A DNA stretch of 64,000 bases from Albugo candida (GCA_040437565.1 JBDOQK010000030.1:62001-126000), one strand, 5' to 3'. Numbered from the stretch's first letter, positions 1-11,585 are shown. Notes: generated by a model not told the origin, from the sequence alone. Translations and numbers: made by a program.

Positions 1-1477
1 TCTCCTATCCATACTTTATGACGTTAAAAAGTATGGCACTCAGGTAGAAAACAAAATTAAACCCTGCTCCAGGTTTCGTCGACCGAAACAGTTGGCTGTT
101 TTTTGATGTGGCTTTGATCAGCTGAGACATTACTTTTCATATTTGTTCATCTTCTTCAAGTTTCACGAATGACGAAGTTTTGTGCTGAACACACTCGGTG
201 TAATTGGGATGCCGCTTTGACTAGTCATTGTAAAGAATGCAAGCGAGCGAGAGACACCGCGAGAACTTTGATATATTCGATTTAAGATCTTCTACTACAG
301 TGCAATGAGAAATCCTAAAGAATGTGACAAATTTCTTCTAATATGTTGAGAAAGCGACCAAAAATGCACACGTGAGAAGCAATCTAGTGTCCTTCGATTG
401 GAAAATGTATGTCAGGAAGTTGCTTGACTCATCAAGATAAACGCTTGCTGATATGAACAAAGGAGTGACCTATGCTGACCTCTCCTCCTCTTCTTTGACC
501 ATACTTCATCTCATGGTTGAATGCCCACACATTCGATGACACACTCGGGGAAGTAGGGCACAAAGCGAAAAATGAAAATCATAATCACCATTAGAGAGTC
601 GTTCTTTAAAATCTACATGTATATTCTTACAAGCATTCGTGAAAGCTTTCGAGCAAGAATAAGCTTCTTGTCGGGAACGGCAATTGGACGCTTGAACCTT
701 CCAAATATAAATGGAAGCAAGCTCAACGAAAGACGCTTTTTTTTGCTTACAATGAGTTTGGTATATAAGTGCCATGCAGATATACCACGGTATCACTTAT
801 ATGGCACATTCGGGGTGAAGCAATGCGCTGAACGAAATGACCAGTTTCTATAATACATACGCGTTTGATGGCCATTTTACGGGAGCTAGTCCAAAAAAAA
901 GATGCCAATAAGGTGCATGAATAGCGCGTGAAATGGCGGCACTGTCAAGGAGTCGGCACACCTTCACAAAGTGCTACACGGCGTCCACAAAAGAGGATCG
1001 AGCAGCAAGATGTGGCGAGATTGAGAGGCTCCACATTACGACCAAATATGCTGCTTTAATAAACGCAGAAAGACACATGTGCGCAGGATGGTCCATCTCT
1101 GAACAAAACTGGATTGATACATGAAGGTAGCTTGCTGTCAATATAAGTCATGATCATGAGCAACGTGCTCAAGATGTCATGTATGAATTTCCTCTACAAA
1201 GACAACCTGCTATGTCACACTACACACTCAGAAACCATCACCACAACACTCGAACACAAAATTCGGGAGCCATTATCTGATCAGTTTTGTTTCAGTGACC
1301 ATGGTACGCCACTAATTCCTAAGTACTCTTCTGTCACATGGATGAGCTGGTGATCATTTGATTGATGTCCTTCTACAACACCAATTAGAGAGATTACATA
1401 CTACTACCACGCGTTCCTTTTACTACCCTCTAAATTTTTATGTTTATATATAAAATAACTAGACGATTCCTATCACT
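1..1477. other. Intergenic DNA, no gene recognised
   Basis: Only short open frames on both strands are present, and none resembles a family I know. An imperfect inverted repeat lies at 769-786 and 789-807, with about 18-base arms that match at both ends and differ in the middle. I see no coding signal in the rest. Confidence 0.5.
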
Positions 1478-1558
1478 GACAGCTTGGCCGAGTGGTTAAG
1501 GCGATAGACTTGAAATCTATTGGGGTTACCCGCGTGAGTTCAAATCTCACAGCTGTCG
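1478..1558 (+). tRNA. tRNA-Ser (anticodon UGA)
   Basis: This is a complete class II tRNA that decodes UCA. The 7-bp acceptor stem (1478-1484 with 1551-1557) pairs perfectly and is followed by discriminator G at 1558. The A box reads TGGCCGAGTGG. The anticodon loop is CTTGAAA at 1509-1515 with anticodon TGA at 1511-1513. A long variable arm typical of serine tRNAs precedes the T arm, whose loop is TTCAAAT. There is no intron. CCA is not encoded, as expected in a nuclear gene. Confidence 0.97.
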
Positions 1559-1640
1559 TTTTAGTCTACTGACAGTGCTTTTGACCGCTCCATAACTACT
1601 GCATTACTCTGTCACCAGTAATAAATAGCTCGACATTCAT

Positions 1641-2627
1641 TTATTTACTCTTACTGCGTGAATTGGAAGTCGACATTATCGCTTCTAATTCCTCATTAAT
1701 TAAGACTGCGGCATTGTGCATCCGCACCTGTTGCAGCGAATCTTGGGTATTGTGATCGCGAGCATACTGAATGGATTGTTTGATGCCCCGAATGACCAAT
1801 TCACTCTTTCCACATACCGATTTGGCAATGCGATAAACTTCTTTGGTCATTTCATCAGTGTTTTCAAAACAAGTTGAAACGAGTCCAATCTTTTCAGCTT
1901 CCTGTCCTGAAAAATTACGGCCTGTGTACGCCAACTCTTTGGTTCTTTGCTCCCCAATGAGTTTAGGAAGGCGTTGAAGTGCACCCAGATCAGCAATGAT
2001 TGCTAGATCGACTTCTTTGATCGAGAAAATTGCCGACATGTCACTATACCTTAAATCGCATGCCGCAACCAAATCCAATCCGGCTCCAATACAACTCCCA
2101 TGAATGGATGCGATCACGGGTACCCGACATCGTTCTGGAGCTGATGTGATCGACTGGAGTCTTTCGATTAGACAAGTCAGTTGCTCTCGTTTACGTCCTT
2201 GACAATTCTCTTCATCGATCTTTTTACGCAAATCGATAAACACCTTCAAGTCCATCCCACTGGAAAACCCTCTTCCTTCTCCAGACAGAATGACGCATTG
2301 TACACTCGAATCTTTTTCCACAGCATCAAAGAAAGCATCAATCTCACTCCACAATGATAGTGAAAGTGCATTCACATAGGAAGGACGGTTAAGTTTCACA
2401 TGAACTAGTCCGGGAAGATCAGGAGTTCGGTTGACTTTTAGCTCTGAGAAGTTTGTACAATTGGAACTTATTTGATTGTAATTCGTAGAAGAGCCTGTCT
2501 TAACACCTTTGAGCCATTTGTCGAGCACTTGAGCATTCGAATGCGTTGTGTACGCAAACGGATACCATTTTGATGCTTTGCTTCGACTTGAAGACAACAA
2601 TCTCATCGAACGCACACAGGCGAACAT
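1641..2627 (-). CDS. ECH1: Delta(3,5)-delta(2,4)-dienoyl-CoA isomerase, ECH1 type (crotonase family)
   Basis: This is a 328-residue intronless gene starting at ATG 2627, the usual length for ECH1. The enzyme shifts the double bonds of dienoyl-CoA intermediates in beta-oxidation of unsaturated fatty acids. The crotonase fold runs from about residue 70 to 320. The oxyanion-hole segments are GFSSGMDL (~120-127) and GSCIGAGLD (~177-185). The three acidic residues known in rat ECH1 (D176, E196, D204) have counterparts here at D185, E205 and D213 with identical spacing, which separates it from plain enoyl-CoA hydratases. The first 30 residues are rich in Arg, Ser and Thr and lack acidic residues, which suggests a mitochondrial presequence. 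The C-terminus (SRSKSK) is not a canonical SKL peroxisomal signal, unlike the mammalian enzyme. It lies just downstream of the tRNA-Ser, on the opposite strand. Confidence 0.9.
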   Translation of the reverse strand: MFACVRSMRLLSSSRSKASKWYPFAYTTHSNAQVLDKWLKGVKTGSSTNYNQISSNCTNFSELKVNRTPDLPGLVHVKLNRPSYVNALSLSLWSEIDAFFDAVEKDSSVQCVILSGEGRGFSSGMDLKVFIDLRKKIDEENCQGRKREQLTCLIERLQSITSAPERCRVPVIASIHGSCIGAGLDLVAACDLRYSDMSAIFSIKEVDLAIIADLGALQRLPKLIGEQRTKELAYTGRNFSGQEAEKIGLVSTCFENTDEMTKEVYRIAKSVCGKSELVIRGIKQSIQYARDHNTQDSLQQVRMHNAAVLINEELEAIMSTSNSRSKSK

Positions 2628-3205
2628 TATTATATGAGATCTTTTATGCTTGCAAGGATATTAAAAGTGAAAGTTTCGTAGTCTGTAAGGAAGCAGTAAA
2701 AACAATCAAACCCTACGCTATAAAATGTGACAAGATCTCGAAACACAAGACTGTTATCTGTAATTACCCCAGCCTGTTACTGAGTTGTCCGAGGGGAAAG
2801 GGTAAAAAGCATTTATTCTCTGAATCGATGCTCGCATACTTTTCGTTTCGAGGATTGCCATTAGATTACCACATGATTACACACATTTAGCAAATTTGGT
2901 GAGCTCTTATCTATATATAATAAACTATACGTTACAGAGTTACTGTTCCCCGCGGCCGAGTGGTGTAGGAACGCAATTTTCTCGCACGGGTTCGAATCCA
3001 CGCGGTGTATAGTGCATGTATCGAAGCCTGACGTATCTATTTCATTAGATTAAGGGTCGGGTCAAATCTCATGCCATAATATGAGGTTTTCCTCATGATC
3101 GCTAGGGTGTCAGAAAAGAGTCACTCCATCTCCCATTCTGCCAATATGCATTCGAACATTTTGATCCACCAGAAGACAATCTAATAAGATCACTTGAAAA
3201 TCGTA
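2628..3205. other. Intergenic spacer between ECH1 and RAD54
   Basis: This spacer lies between the ECH1 start and the RAD54 stop. It holds the tRNA-like relic described separately and otherwise nothing I can assign. A short plus-strand open frame that overlaps the ECH1 5' end looks like chance. Confidence 0.5.
2948..3008 (+). pseudogene. Truncated tRNA-like sequence (Leu/Ser type)
   Basis: An A-box like GGCCGAGTGG (2954-2963) and a perfect B box GGTTCGAATCC (2989-2999) are present. The ends could form a 6-of-7 acceptor stem. The spacing between the boxes is too short and there is no proper anticodon arm. It is therefore a deleted tRNA gene or a SINE head remnant, not a working tRNA. Confidence 0.5.
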
Positions 3206-6031
3206 TTACGATATGTCTATTAACTCAATTTGATCTCGTTCCAAGCTTTTTATATCCATCTCATTCATTGGCATGGAATCTCCGCACTCTTCCTTGGTTT
3301 CTTCCACTTCCGCAGAAATCAGATTTCTGATACTAATTGAAAAGCCGGGGTCTTCTGGTCCAACTTTATATTTCTTGTGCTTCTCAATTACAAGGACTTC
3401 CTCTTCACAAATCTCTTTTGTTCCAAGATTGTTTTCTTCATTTTTTGATTCGCTCATTTCTTGATTTCGAAGAAGTAATTCCGAGTCAATACGACAGCTA
3501 AATGCAAAACTGATCGGAGCTTTGCTTTGTGATTGTGACTTCCATTCTGATGATAATTGAAGCCGGCTCAGTGCTTTCTGCATAATTTCGTCATCCACAG
3601 AGTCGTAAGACCGATGATGTCCCCAGTTGTTTAAGTCTTCTTCGCGTGGCAAGCCGATTTGAGCATGAAAGTACTCGTGAGACACAACTTGAGCAGATGG
3701 GGTCTTCTTCACATCTTCATTCGAAGATTGTATCAAAGTCTCATCGCTTTCTTGAAGGCGCCATTTACATCGCGTACAGCGCAGGCGATCATGCGTGTCC
3801 GATTCTGTGGCTTCTTGCAGTACAAAAAGCTTCTTCAAGTCCTTTGAAGACAGTGTATTCACTTCATCTTTGTCATCGACAATACTTTGCAGGCCTTCTT
3901 TCGATAATTGACGTTGAAATATTTTCTCTTCTAAAGTTCCAGTGGCCAAAAATCGATAAACGTAACACATCTGCTTCTGTCCTTCTCGCCACACTCTTGC
4001 GGCAGCTTGTTTATCTGTCGCTGGATTCCAGTCCGGATCGAAAAGGACTAAACGATTTGCTCCAATAAGGTTGAGTCCGCAACCTCCAGCCTTACTTGAC
4101 AGCAAAAAAGCAAAGGAATGCGTGGTCGGATCATTGAATGTGTCAACCATTTGCTGGCGCTTTTTCGGACTAATTGTACCATCGAGACGAACAAACGGCC
4201 AATTTCGTTCGCGGCAAAGTAGTGATACTAGATCAAGAGTCTATTCAGGCATAAATAAACAATCGTCCTAATAATCCATGGTATGCAACAACTGACCTGA
4301 GTATAGTTGGAGACCACGACGATACGTTCCTTTGTTTCAATTCTCATCATTTGCATCAAATGATCCAGTAATTGCAATTTTCCAGACCATCGAGGATGAC
4401 TACTTTGCTTCTGGTTTATTGTACTTGCTCTCTGTCCACTGATAAAATCAACTTTTCGCTCGGAAGCAATGATATGCTGGCAGTCTTCGAATCCAGGCAG
4501 CTTGACTAACGGTGTTCCGTCATCTTTGAACAAAAGTAATGGATGATTGCAAAGCTTCTTAAGCGCTGTGATCGACGGTAAAACATTTACATTCTGCTGC
4601 TTCATGATGTTGCGCATTGCCTTTGATTCCAAAAAATGCTTATAGAGCTTTCCCTGAAGATCTGATAAGGGGCAGCAGATGACTTGCATCAGCTTTGGTG
4701 GAAGGTGTTTGGCATTCAAGGTATTTCCGCGTCTGAGGATAAATTGATTGACGATATTGCATAGAGTCCACGAGCACTCTTGTGCAAGACTTTGTTCCTT
4801 CTCCGTAGCGTCTGGTTCTCTTCCGCGTAATATCGGACCCATAAACCGTTTCCGAAACTCGGCAGGAGTTCCAAGAATATCGGGATTCGTAAAATCAACC
4901 ATCGCATAAAATTCTTCTAAATCGTTTTGCATGGGTGTTCCCGATAACAAAACTCGCCGTCGACAAGCGAGTGCCGCAAGTGCTCGATTGATTTGTGAAT
5001 GCGAATTCTTTAGACGATGAGCTTCATCGCATATCAAAAGATCGCAGCAGTCCGGAGCAGAGTGGAATTTCGCAGCATGCATTCTGAATGTTTCATACGA
5101 AATGATAAGAACCTGTGGGCTAGATGGAGACTTTTGCATATGAAAATGACAGCTCGAGTTGATGAATCGATGAATTTCCTTGATAACGTGTTCTCTATTA
5201 GATTCGAATAATGCGATCGTCTTGATGCGATTCTGCAGCCACTTTTGAATTTCGTCATTCCAATTTTTAACAAGTGAGGTTGGACAAACAATGATAACGC
5301 GATAAATTGTAGGTGTTGTTGGTTCCTGCATGCTTGTGAGTAATAGGGTGTACATCAAAGTGATGCTCTGCAGTGTCTTCCCTAATCCCATATCATCCGC
5401 TAGTATGCAGCCAAATCGTCCAGCATCCTCGACATCAGCCACTGTCATCCAAAACAAAGACTTAGATCAGCGTCAAAATGCTTCAATGAATCATACCGCA
5501 ATCAAACATAAATTGAACGCCATCGCGTTGATGTGGTCGTAGATATTTTGTGAGGATTTCAGGGACAGCAACACGACGTTCTTTTTCTTCTTCATGTTGC
5601 CATAAGACGAGCGGTTCAAAAAATGGTTTCTGTATTTCTGACTCGTTTTCTTCAACTTGTGGAGTGATGGTTGATTCCAAGGTCTCCACATAATTTGACT
5701 CGCTCTGTATAGCGCAATTCTGTATTGAACCTGAATGAATGGATACGAGTCGACGGCGAATGCCAAGTGTTTTTATATGTGAGAGACGCTCGCTTTCTAT
5801 GGATCGAGAATGCTTCCATGGATTTCGGAAGGGCTGGCAAAGTTTTTCGTCGTTTATCTCTTTAGAGGAAATATTCAAAAATGAGAGTATAGGCAGTCGT
5901 TTGATAGAATCTGAGGTATAAGTATCAGTAACGTCTCTAGTTAGCACGGATTTGAATGGATTGTGCAGTGAAGAATCAATACAATCATCAGCATTTTTAT
6001 GCTGAGAATGATTGCGCCGTAAGAGCGGCAT
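3206..6031 (-). CDS. RAD54: DNA repair and recombination ATPase RAD54 (SNF2 family), 3 exons
   Basis: The exons are 6031-5497, 5441-4297 and 4240-3206, giving 904 residues. The 55- and 56-nt introns have GT/AG ends, and exon lengths keep frame. RAD54 is a dsDNA translocase that works with RAD51 in homologous recombination in the nucleus. A RAD54 N-terminal block (FEPLVLW, then [12 protein letters not shown]) precedes the SNF2 core: Walker A DDMGLGKT (194-201), DEAH (317-320), SGTPMQN (345-351), motif V AGGCGLNL (611-618) and motif [13 protein letters not shown] (638-648). The RAD54-specific tail with SDTHDRLRC and a CxxC follows. The first splice join gives 12 residues between two landmarks, exactly as in human RAD54L. 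The N-terminus is longer than in the human protein. No other in-frame ATG exists before residue ~170, so 6031 is the likely start. That start overlaps the first ATG of the divergent ARIP4-like gene. Confidence 0.95.
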
Positions 6032-6032
6032 G
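6029..6032. promoter_or_regulatory. Overlapping divergent start codons (CATG)
   Basis: The RAD54 ATG (minus, 6031-6029) and the first in-frame ATG of the ARIP4-like gene (plus, 6030-6032) share one CATG inside the palindrome GGCATGCC. If both starts are used, each gene's 5' UTR lies in the other's coding exon and there is no intergenic promoter. I see no obvious TATA box. This is seen directly; promoter function is inferred. Confidence 0.45.
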
Positions 6033-8707
6033 CCATCAGATGATATGATATCGTATGATATAAATGATCGTTATAATTTATCAGTAGTTGCAAAAATGCG
6101 CATGCAAATTTATAAAATGACAAAATGCACGTGTGGCTTTCTACCATGCATTTGTACCTTGCAAGTCGATTCTTTAGAGCTTTCGCTGATTGAGAATCGA
6201 AATGAGAATAAGTCGCATTTACGTAAATTACTTGACATTGGTTCAATGAGACAATGCATTGGCTGCATGCTCCTTCCCTGTATATGTCCATCCGATGGCA
6301 TTCACGACGACAATCAATCGAGTGGCTGTAAGGAGGATGAAGAAGAAGAAGAAGAAGAAGAAGAAGAAGAAGAAGAAGATGAGTACGGACGTGTGCGTTT
6401 GCTTCCAATAGGAAATGAATCAGAAGAGAAGAAAATGTTTATTGCAAAAGAAATCAAAAAGAGCCTCAAAACTCATCAAATTGAAGGGATCCACTTCCTG
6501 CATCGACAAATCTCGCAAGATAAAGGCTGCATACTCGCAGACTATATGGGTCTTGGGAAAACGCTCCAAGTGATAACGGCACTCCACTCGTACATGATAG
6601 ACACCAAGATGGAAGAAAAGTATAAAGGTCGTAACTCTAAAGTAATGATATTATGCCCGACAATATGCTTAGCTAATTGGAGCAAGGAATTTAAAAAATG
6701 GCTCAGTAGGGAGTCTTTGGATCATTACACAATCGTCACTTTGGATGCTTCGAGCAGAACTATCGATGCAAAGGTGCAACTGGTTAAAACTTGGAACAAA
6801 GATGGCGGGATCTTACTTGTTGGGTATGAACTTTTTCGAATTCTGCTGAATCCATCAACGTCTGTGCCAATCTCAAAGCGTGAGAAATCTATCCAATTCT
6901 GCACAAAAATGGTTCATGAACAGGTAGAAGAACCACAGAAAATGATTACTTGCTCCGCATTGGCTGAGAAAGCGAGCGGTAGGAAAATTGCGAGGGATTT
7001 AGAAGCTCTGCTTTGCGATCCAGGATCGGATTTGATCGTTTTGGATGAAGGTCATCGTATGAAAGATCCTACTTCCTTACTGTGTCAGAGTTTGATGAAA
7101 GTAAAGACAAACAAAAGAATCATTCTGACGGGATATCCTGTGCAAAATTCGCTAATAGAGTACTGGTGTATGGTGAATTTTGCAAGAGAGGGATTTCTAG
7201 ACACATACGACAAGTTCAGAGCGTATTACGAGCGTCCCATTTTGGAAGGGGATCACCAGAAAACTGAGGAACTGAGTAATCTGCTCGAAAAAGTTGTCCT
7301 AAGGAGAGGAAAGGCGTTATTGGCCGAACAGCTTCCTCCAAAAAAAGAATGGGTTTTGTGCTGTAAGTTCTCTAAGGCGCAGTACATGCTGTACTGCGCC
7401 TTCCTCGAGTCTACATATTCAAATATTGGCTCAGGTCGCGATCTATTCACTGCCTATGCGACATTGCTTCACGTCATGAATCACCCGGACCTTATTTACC
7501 AGCGATTTTGTCCAGCTAATGAAAAGTCGAATGCTGATTTGGATAAAAGCACAAAAGATGGAGATGGGTGGGGATGGGAGTCGATGGCAAAGCAGGAAGA
7601 AAAACGTGCCTTGATGGAAGCCTTAGAACAGAAAAAACAGCAAAAGAAAGCTGAACAAGAACAGAATTACCTTTGGGCTCGTGAGGTGTTAGATGGCACG
7701 CACAAGTTCGGGTCCAACGATGCAAAAGGTTACAAAGCTGATGTGATAGAAAACAGCGGGAAAATGGCAATACTTATGCACATAATTGAGAAAAGTATGG
7801 TTTGCGGCGATAAAGTGGTCGTGTTTTCGCAAAGTGTTCCGACCTTGTCACTCATTGGGAATTTTTTACGTCACAAAACAGTCGAATGGGCGATAACCGA
7901 CGGTAAAAGTGTATCAGTAAGTGGTTCAACTTCCAAAAGCAGACCCAAGCAAACTCGGTCACGTGACCCGGCAGGATTATCACGAAAGAAAAAGAATACA
8001 AATGCAGCGAAAAGGTTGAAAGTGAATGGTCTCGATGACACCAATGACTGGTTCCTACAGATTGATGGCAACACTGCCGGCACTAAGCGAAGTGAATGTA
8101 TAGAGGTTCGTGTATAGATGCATATTGCGTGAGGTAATGCTAACAAGTCTCGTAATCCAATAGCGCTTCACCTCGTCAGATAATCATGTCAAAGTGTTGC
8201 TAGTCTCCACACGTGCTGGAGCGGAAGGGATCAACCTGCACGCTGCCAACCGCTTGGTTCTATTTGATGTGAGCTGGAATCCATCTTATGATCATCAGGT
8301 CATTGTACATGTGTTCGCTTAGCGATTGTGATATCTCACATTGATGCTTTTAGAGTATGTGTCGATCACATCGGTTAGGCCAGTCCAAAACAGTTCATGT
8401 GTATCGTCTGGTGAGTACTGGGACCATGGAGAGGATGATCTACGAACAACAAAGAAAAAAGACCAGTTTATCTATGGCTCTTGTGGATCGCTCCAAGAGT
8501 GATTTGGTAACATCCGACGAAGGGATGATACTATCCGGGTCGGGTACCGAGGACTCTTTTTTCAAGCAGCCCGATATTAAGGAAGTTGTTACAAGTTCTG
8601 ATGGGTCACGACCGATTCACAATTGCGAGGAGATTGAAGATGATCCAATACTTGTTTCTTGCTTAGCGAGTATGGGACAATGGTTGGGAGATATAAAACG
8701 CGCATGA
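6030..8707 (+). CDS. SNF2-family chromatin-remodelling ATPase, ATRX/ARIP4 (RAD54L2)-like, 3 exons
   Basis: The exons are 6030-8105, 8164-8298 and 8354-8707, about 854 residues. Introns of 58 and 55 nt are GT/AG and in frame. The first in-frame ATG is 6030; ATGs at 6096 or 6117 are possible starts and would avoid overlap with RAD54. The N-terminus has two Cys motifs (residues ~33-42 and ~76-85, both ending LPCIC) and a poly-Glu run. The ATPase core shows DYMGLGKT (172-179), DEGH (340-343) and LTGYPVQN followed by EYWCMVNF, which is the ARIP4-type version of motif III. The helicase C half has STRAGAEGINL and CRSHRLGQ in exons 2 and 3. ATRX/ARIP4 relatives remodel chromatin in the nucleus. The ADD or SUMO-binding regions of the animal proteins are not visible, so orthology within the subfamily is unsure. 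Confidence 0.85.
6334..6380 (+). repeat. (GAA)n trinucleotide microsatellite inside the ARIP4-like gene
   Basis: About 13-14 uninterrupted GAA units encode most of a poly-Glu run of about 16 residues between the Cys motifs and the ATPase domain. The tract is in frame, so length changes would alter only the acidic linker. Confidence 0.9.
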
Positions 8708-9699
8708 ATCAGAGCCCATGCGTTATCATTATACAGATGCCTCCTAATGCTTTGATTTTCGATATACGATAGTTGGCCTCTACTGGACCCCGTGACTCCA
8801 TACGTATGGGGCCTTACAACATTTCATGTGCCTCTAAATGACGTAGAAGTAGAATTGCCATTGATGTTTGAATGTGTTCTAAGGATAGTAATTCCCCTTT
8901 TACTTGGTAGATTGTTTATCGCTTGAACTAATTGTTGAAAACCAGGATGAAGGAAATCTTGCTGATGCGTTCTTCTCTCTTTCGTCTCTTGAGATTGACA
9001 CTAGCACGCATTCTCATGATTTTCTCAATTCGCGCTGATCTATTGGAGTGCATTCACTTCAAGTTCTGACGACCGAGTCTCATTGTACAAGAAACCGTCT
9101 AGCTCCCTTGCGATACCAGTGTGATTTGCGTTCATTGAGGCACGATACAGGTGGCTCGTACCATTTGAAGTTTTTGTCGGCACTGCGCAAGTTTTTTAAA
9201 GGCTTGATTTCTTTGTCATTCTTCTATAAATCGGCAATCTTCGACGTCGTTGTGCTAATAAGTATCGTCGCATCGGCCACTTTATCTGTCGTTTCAGATA
9301 CTATCACGGAGGCAACTTCAAAAGTGCATTTTCCAATTAAACGCTTGCTCATCTTTCTAGTGTAGATTTTATACGTCAACGGTCATTTTTCAAGCACTGT
9401 GGCATCAGCTTTTATGATCCTTACTTAGTCGATCAGAATGGGAGCCGTAGAGACTCCAGAGCTTTCTTTGCGTCATATCGAGATAGGAGAGCTTCATGCT
9501 AGCGCTATCTTGCTATCGTTCGACTCCATACGGAGTTTCTTGGAATTGTTGTCTGGAATCAAACCATGTAATTATAGAGATGTTATGTCTGCCAATTTCA
9601 GCCCAACACAATACTTGCCGCACGAGGATTGAAGAGCTCGTCCAAATATAAACAAGACTGCATGTTCGACTACTAGATGAAGGATATGGTGCGATCGCA
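8708..9699. other. Intergenic DNA downstream of the ARIP4-like gene
   Basis: Only short frames are present. A plus frame at 9048-9365 is hydrophobic near its end but matches no family I know. It may be decayed coding or transposon DNA. Confidence 0.4.
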
Positions 9700-10700
9700 C
9701 TTCGTGACAGATTACTAGTGGCAAAACTGTGGTCTTATCACGTTTATGGCATTCTACAACTCATTTCGGAATTCCTTAACATTGACTGCGACGCTGGCAG
9801 CCAGTTCTTAAGCAATTTCTTGTACATTGGAATTATGAGCGAGATTAAACACATGTTCAACTTATCAAGTCGGAATTCTCATACCTCTCTCATGCAAAAG
9901 GTAGTTTACAAGTTCATTTCATCTCAGCAAAACTGAAGAAAAAAACGAATTCTTTCACAGCAATCTATACAAAATTCCAGTAGAGCTGCATCAAGCGACT
10001 GGACACTTACCGGAATGGAGATCGCACGATGCATTTTGCCCAAATTCAGGCCATATCGATCACTCGATATCCTCACGATCCCACCACCTCGACATATGAC
10101 CACGGTGCATCGGAATGTTGTTTCACCATGGTGGAAGCAGATGGTTTCATCAAAGTCATCGGAATCTTACCGACAAAATTTTAATACAGCAAGAAACATT
10201 TATCAACATGTTGGATGCTCCTATATGCTTTCATTTAGATCCTCATCTCCACTTTGAGCAGTAGCAACGGTCAAGACGTGCCTTTGCTCGTCGATGATTC
10301 GAAAGGTGCCCGAAACAGCGCGTAGTTTTCGGATGCGATTCGCACAAGCTTGTTGCGTTACTGCCTTTACGTGACTTGTTTGGTGGAAGAACGGACTAGC
10401 TCGACTCTTCTATCGTATTAGTAAAAGCGAAGGTTGGAAAGCCTTTCGATCAGCCTCAATCGAAGTTTTTACGTCCAAATAACGTAAATGCTTCGACGTG
10501 CTCAGCCTGTTAAAGTCTTATTTTGTCCCGAAAATGATCTGGCGCATGAGTTTACGGTCTAATTTGTCATTTAACCCTCGGACAGAAAGTCTTTCTTTCC
10601 GTTGATACCTTCAAATCAGCTTTATCGAGTTTCTGAAAAGGCACTGCTACCAGAAGAATCGCATCCAACGTTGCTTCACATATCAGAACGCGATGGACGC
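9700..10700 (+). repeat. Unidentified coding-like repeat, copy 1 (degenerate)
   Basis: This stretch aligns with the minus strand of 52440-53360. Shared short peptides include YGILQLIS versus FGILQLIS near the start, EWRSHDAFCP versus KWRSHNAFCP in the middle, and a FGCD-LFGGRT type block near 10340-10390. The two copies differ at about a third of positions and both have many stops, so this is an old dispersed repeat or a gene-family relic. I do not recognise the protein. The limits are approximate. Confidence 0.55.
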
Positions 10701-11323
10701 AGGACGTCAACATAGTTGCCAGATTTTCACAAGTTAGTTGCGAGTCTGATTTTGCATCTTTCCAGTTCGAGAACGGTTTTGGTTCTTACAAAAATCACAT
10801 CCATAAATATTGAAAGCTATCAGTAATTGTAGTTGGACTGTAACAGGACAAGTCCAATTCGAAAAGAGCTCTTTTTGTCTAACATAATCCTCTTTTCTGT
10901 TCGACCACGACAGTAACATATTGCTTGTGAGTGGATTCCTACAATTCGTGATGCGTGGGCATCTTTTCGACTGGTGTTGGAGGATCTTCGTTTTGGAACC
11001 CGAGCTTTTCGACCAAGGCACTTCGGACCTACTGCCTTACTGTTTCGGTGACTTATAGCACACTGAGTGCCATATCCGATATTTTCACGGAAGTGCTATG
11101 AAACGGAGCAGCTCGAGCAATTGAAAATCAGTAGAGTCATGCCATCATACTGGTTCAGAACTGATATATTCATCAGCTCTGCCCAGTTTACTATCAGTTC
11201 TACGGCGTCAAAGATTTTGAGGCGGTAATGAGTGGCGACTTCAGTGTGGATTTACCAAGACCAACCTTGAATGTACCTTTGTTTATTTATTGTAATTTAG
11301 GCAACAGAGAAGTGATTTACATC
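10701..11323. other. Intergenic DNA before the Gypsy element
   Basis: I see nothing supportable here apart from short frames on both strands. Confidence 0.4.
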
Positions 11324-11585
11324 TGTAGCGAGTCAAATAGCTATTCGAGGTATCCTGGCCCTAGCCCTTGAGCCTCTCATGAACCCGGCCCTCACCAACA
11401 AAAAGCGACGGAATAGAAACCTGGGTAAAGAGCAGGACAGCGGCCTGTCTTTCCTTCTTCTATATTTTGAATGATGGAGATCTAGAAGATTGAAGGATGT
11501 AGAAACTTTTGTGATCTAGGACGTTTGTACATTCGAGAGTTTCAAACAGGAAGATAACTGATTTTCGACGACGGAAGTCACTACA
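11324..11585 (+). repeat. 5' LTR of the Gypsy element
   Basis: This 262-base direct repeat pairs with 17520-17777. It runs from TGTAGCGAG to CACTACA. Confidence 0.85.

Noticed and set aside
769-807. Inverted repeat near 0.8 kb as a transposon end or terminator
   Set aside because: The arms are short and mismatched in the middle, and no partner or flanking duplication is visible.
6012-6029. Start of the ARIP4-like protein at 6012
   Set aside because: The codon there is TTG, preceded by TGA. The first ATG is at 6030.
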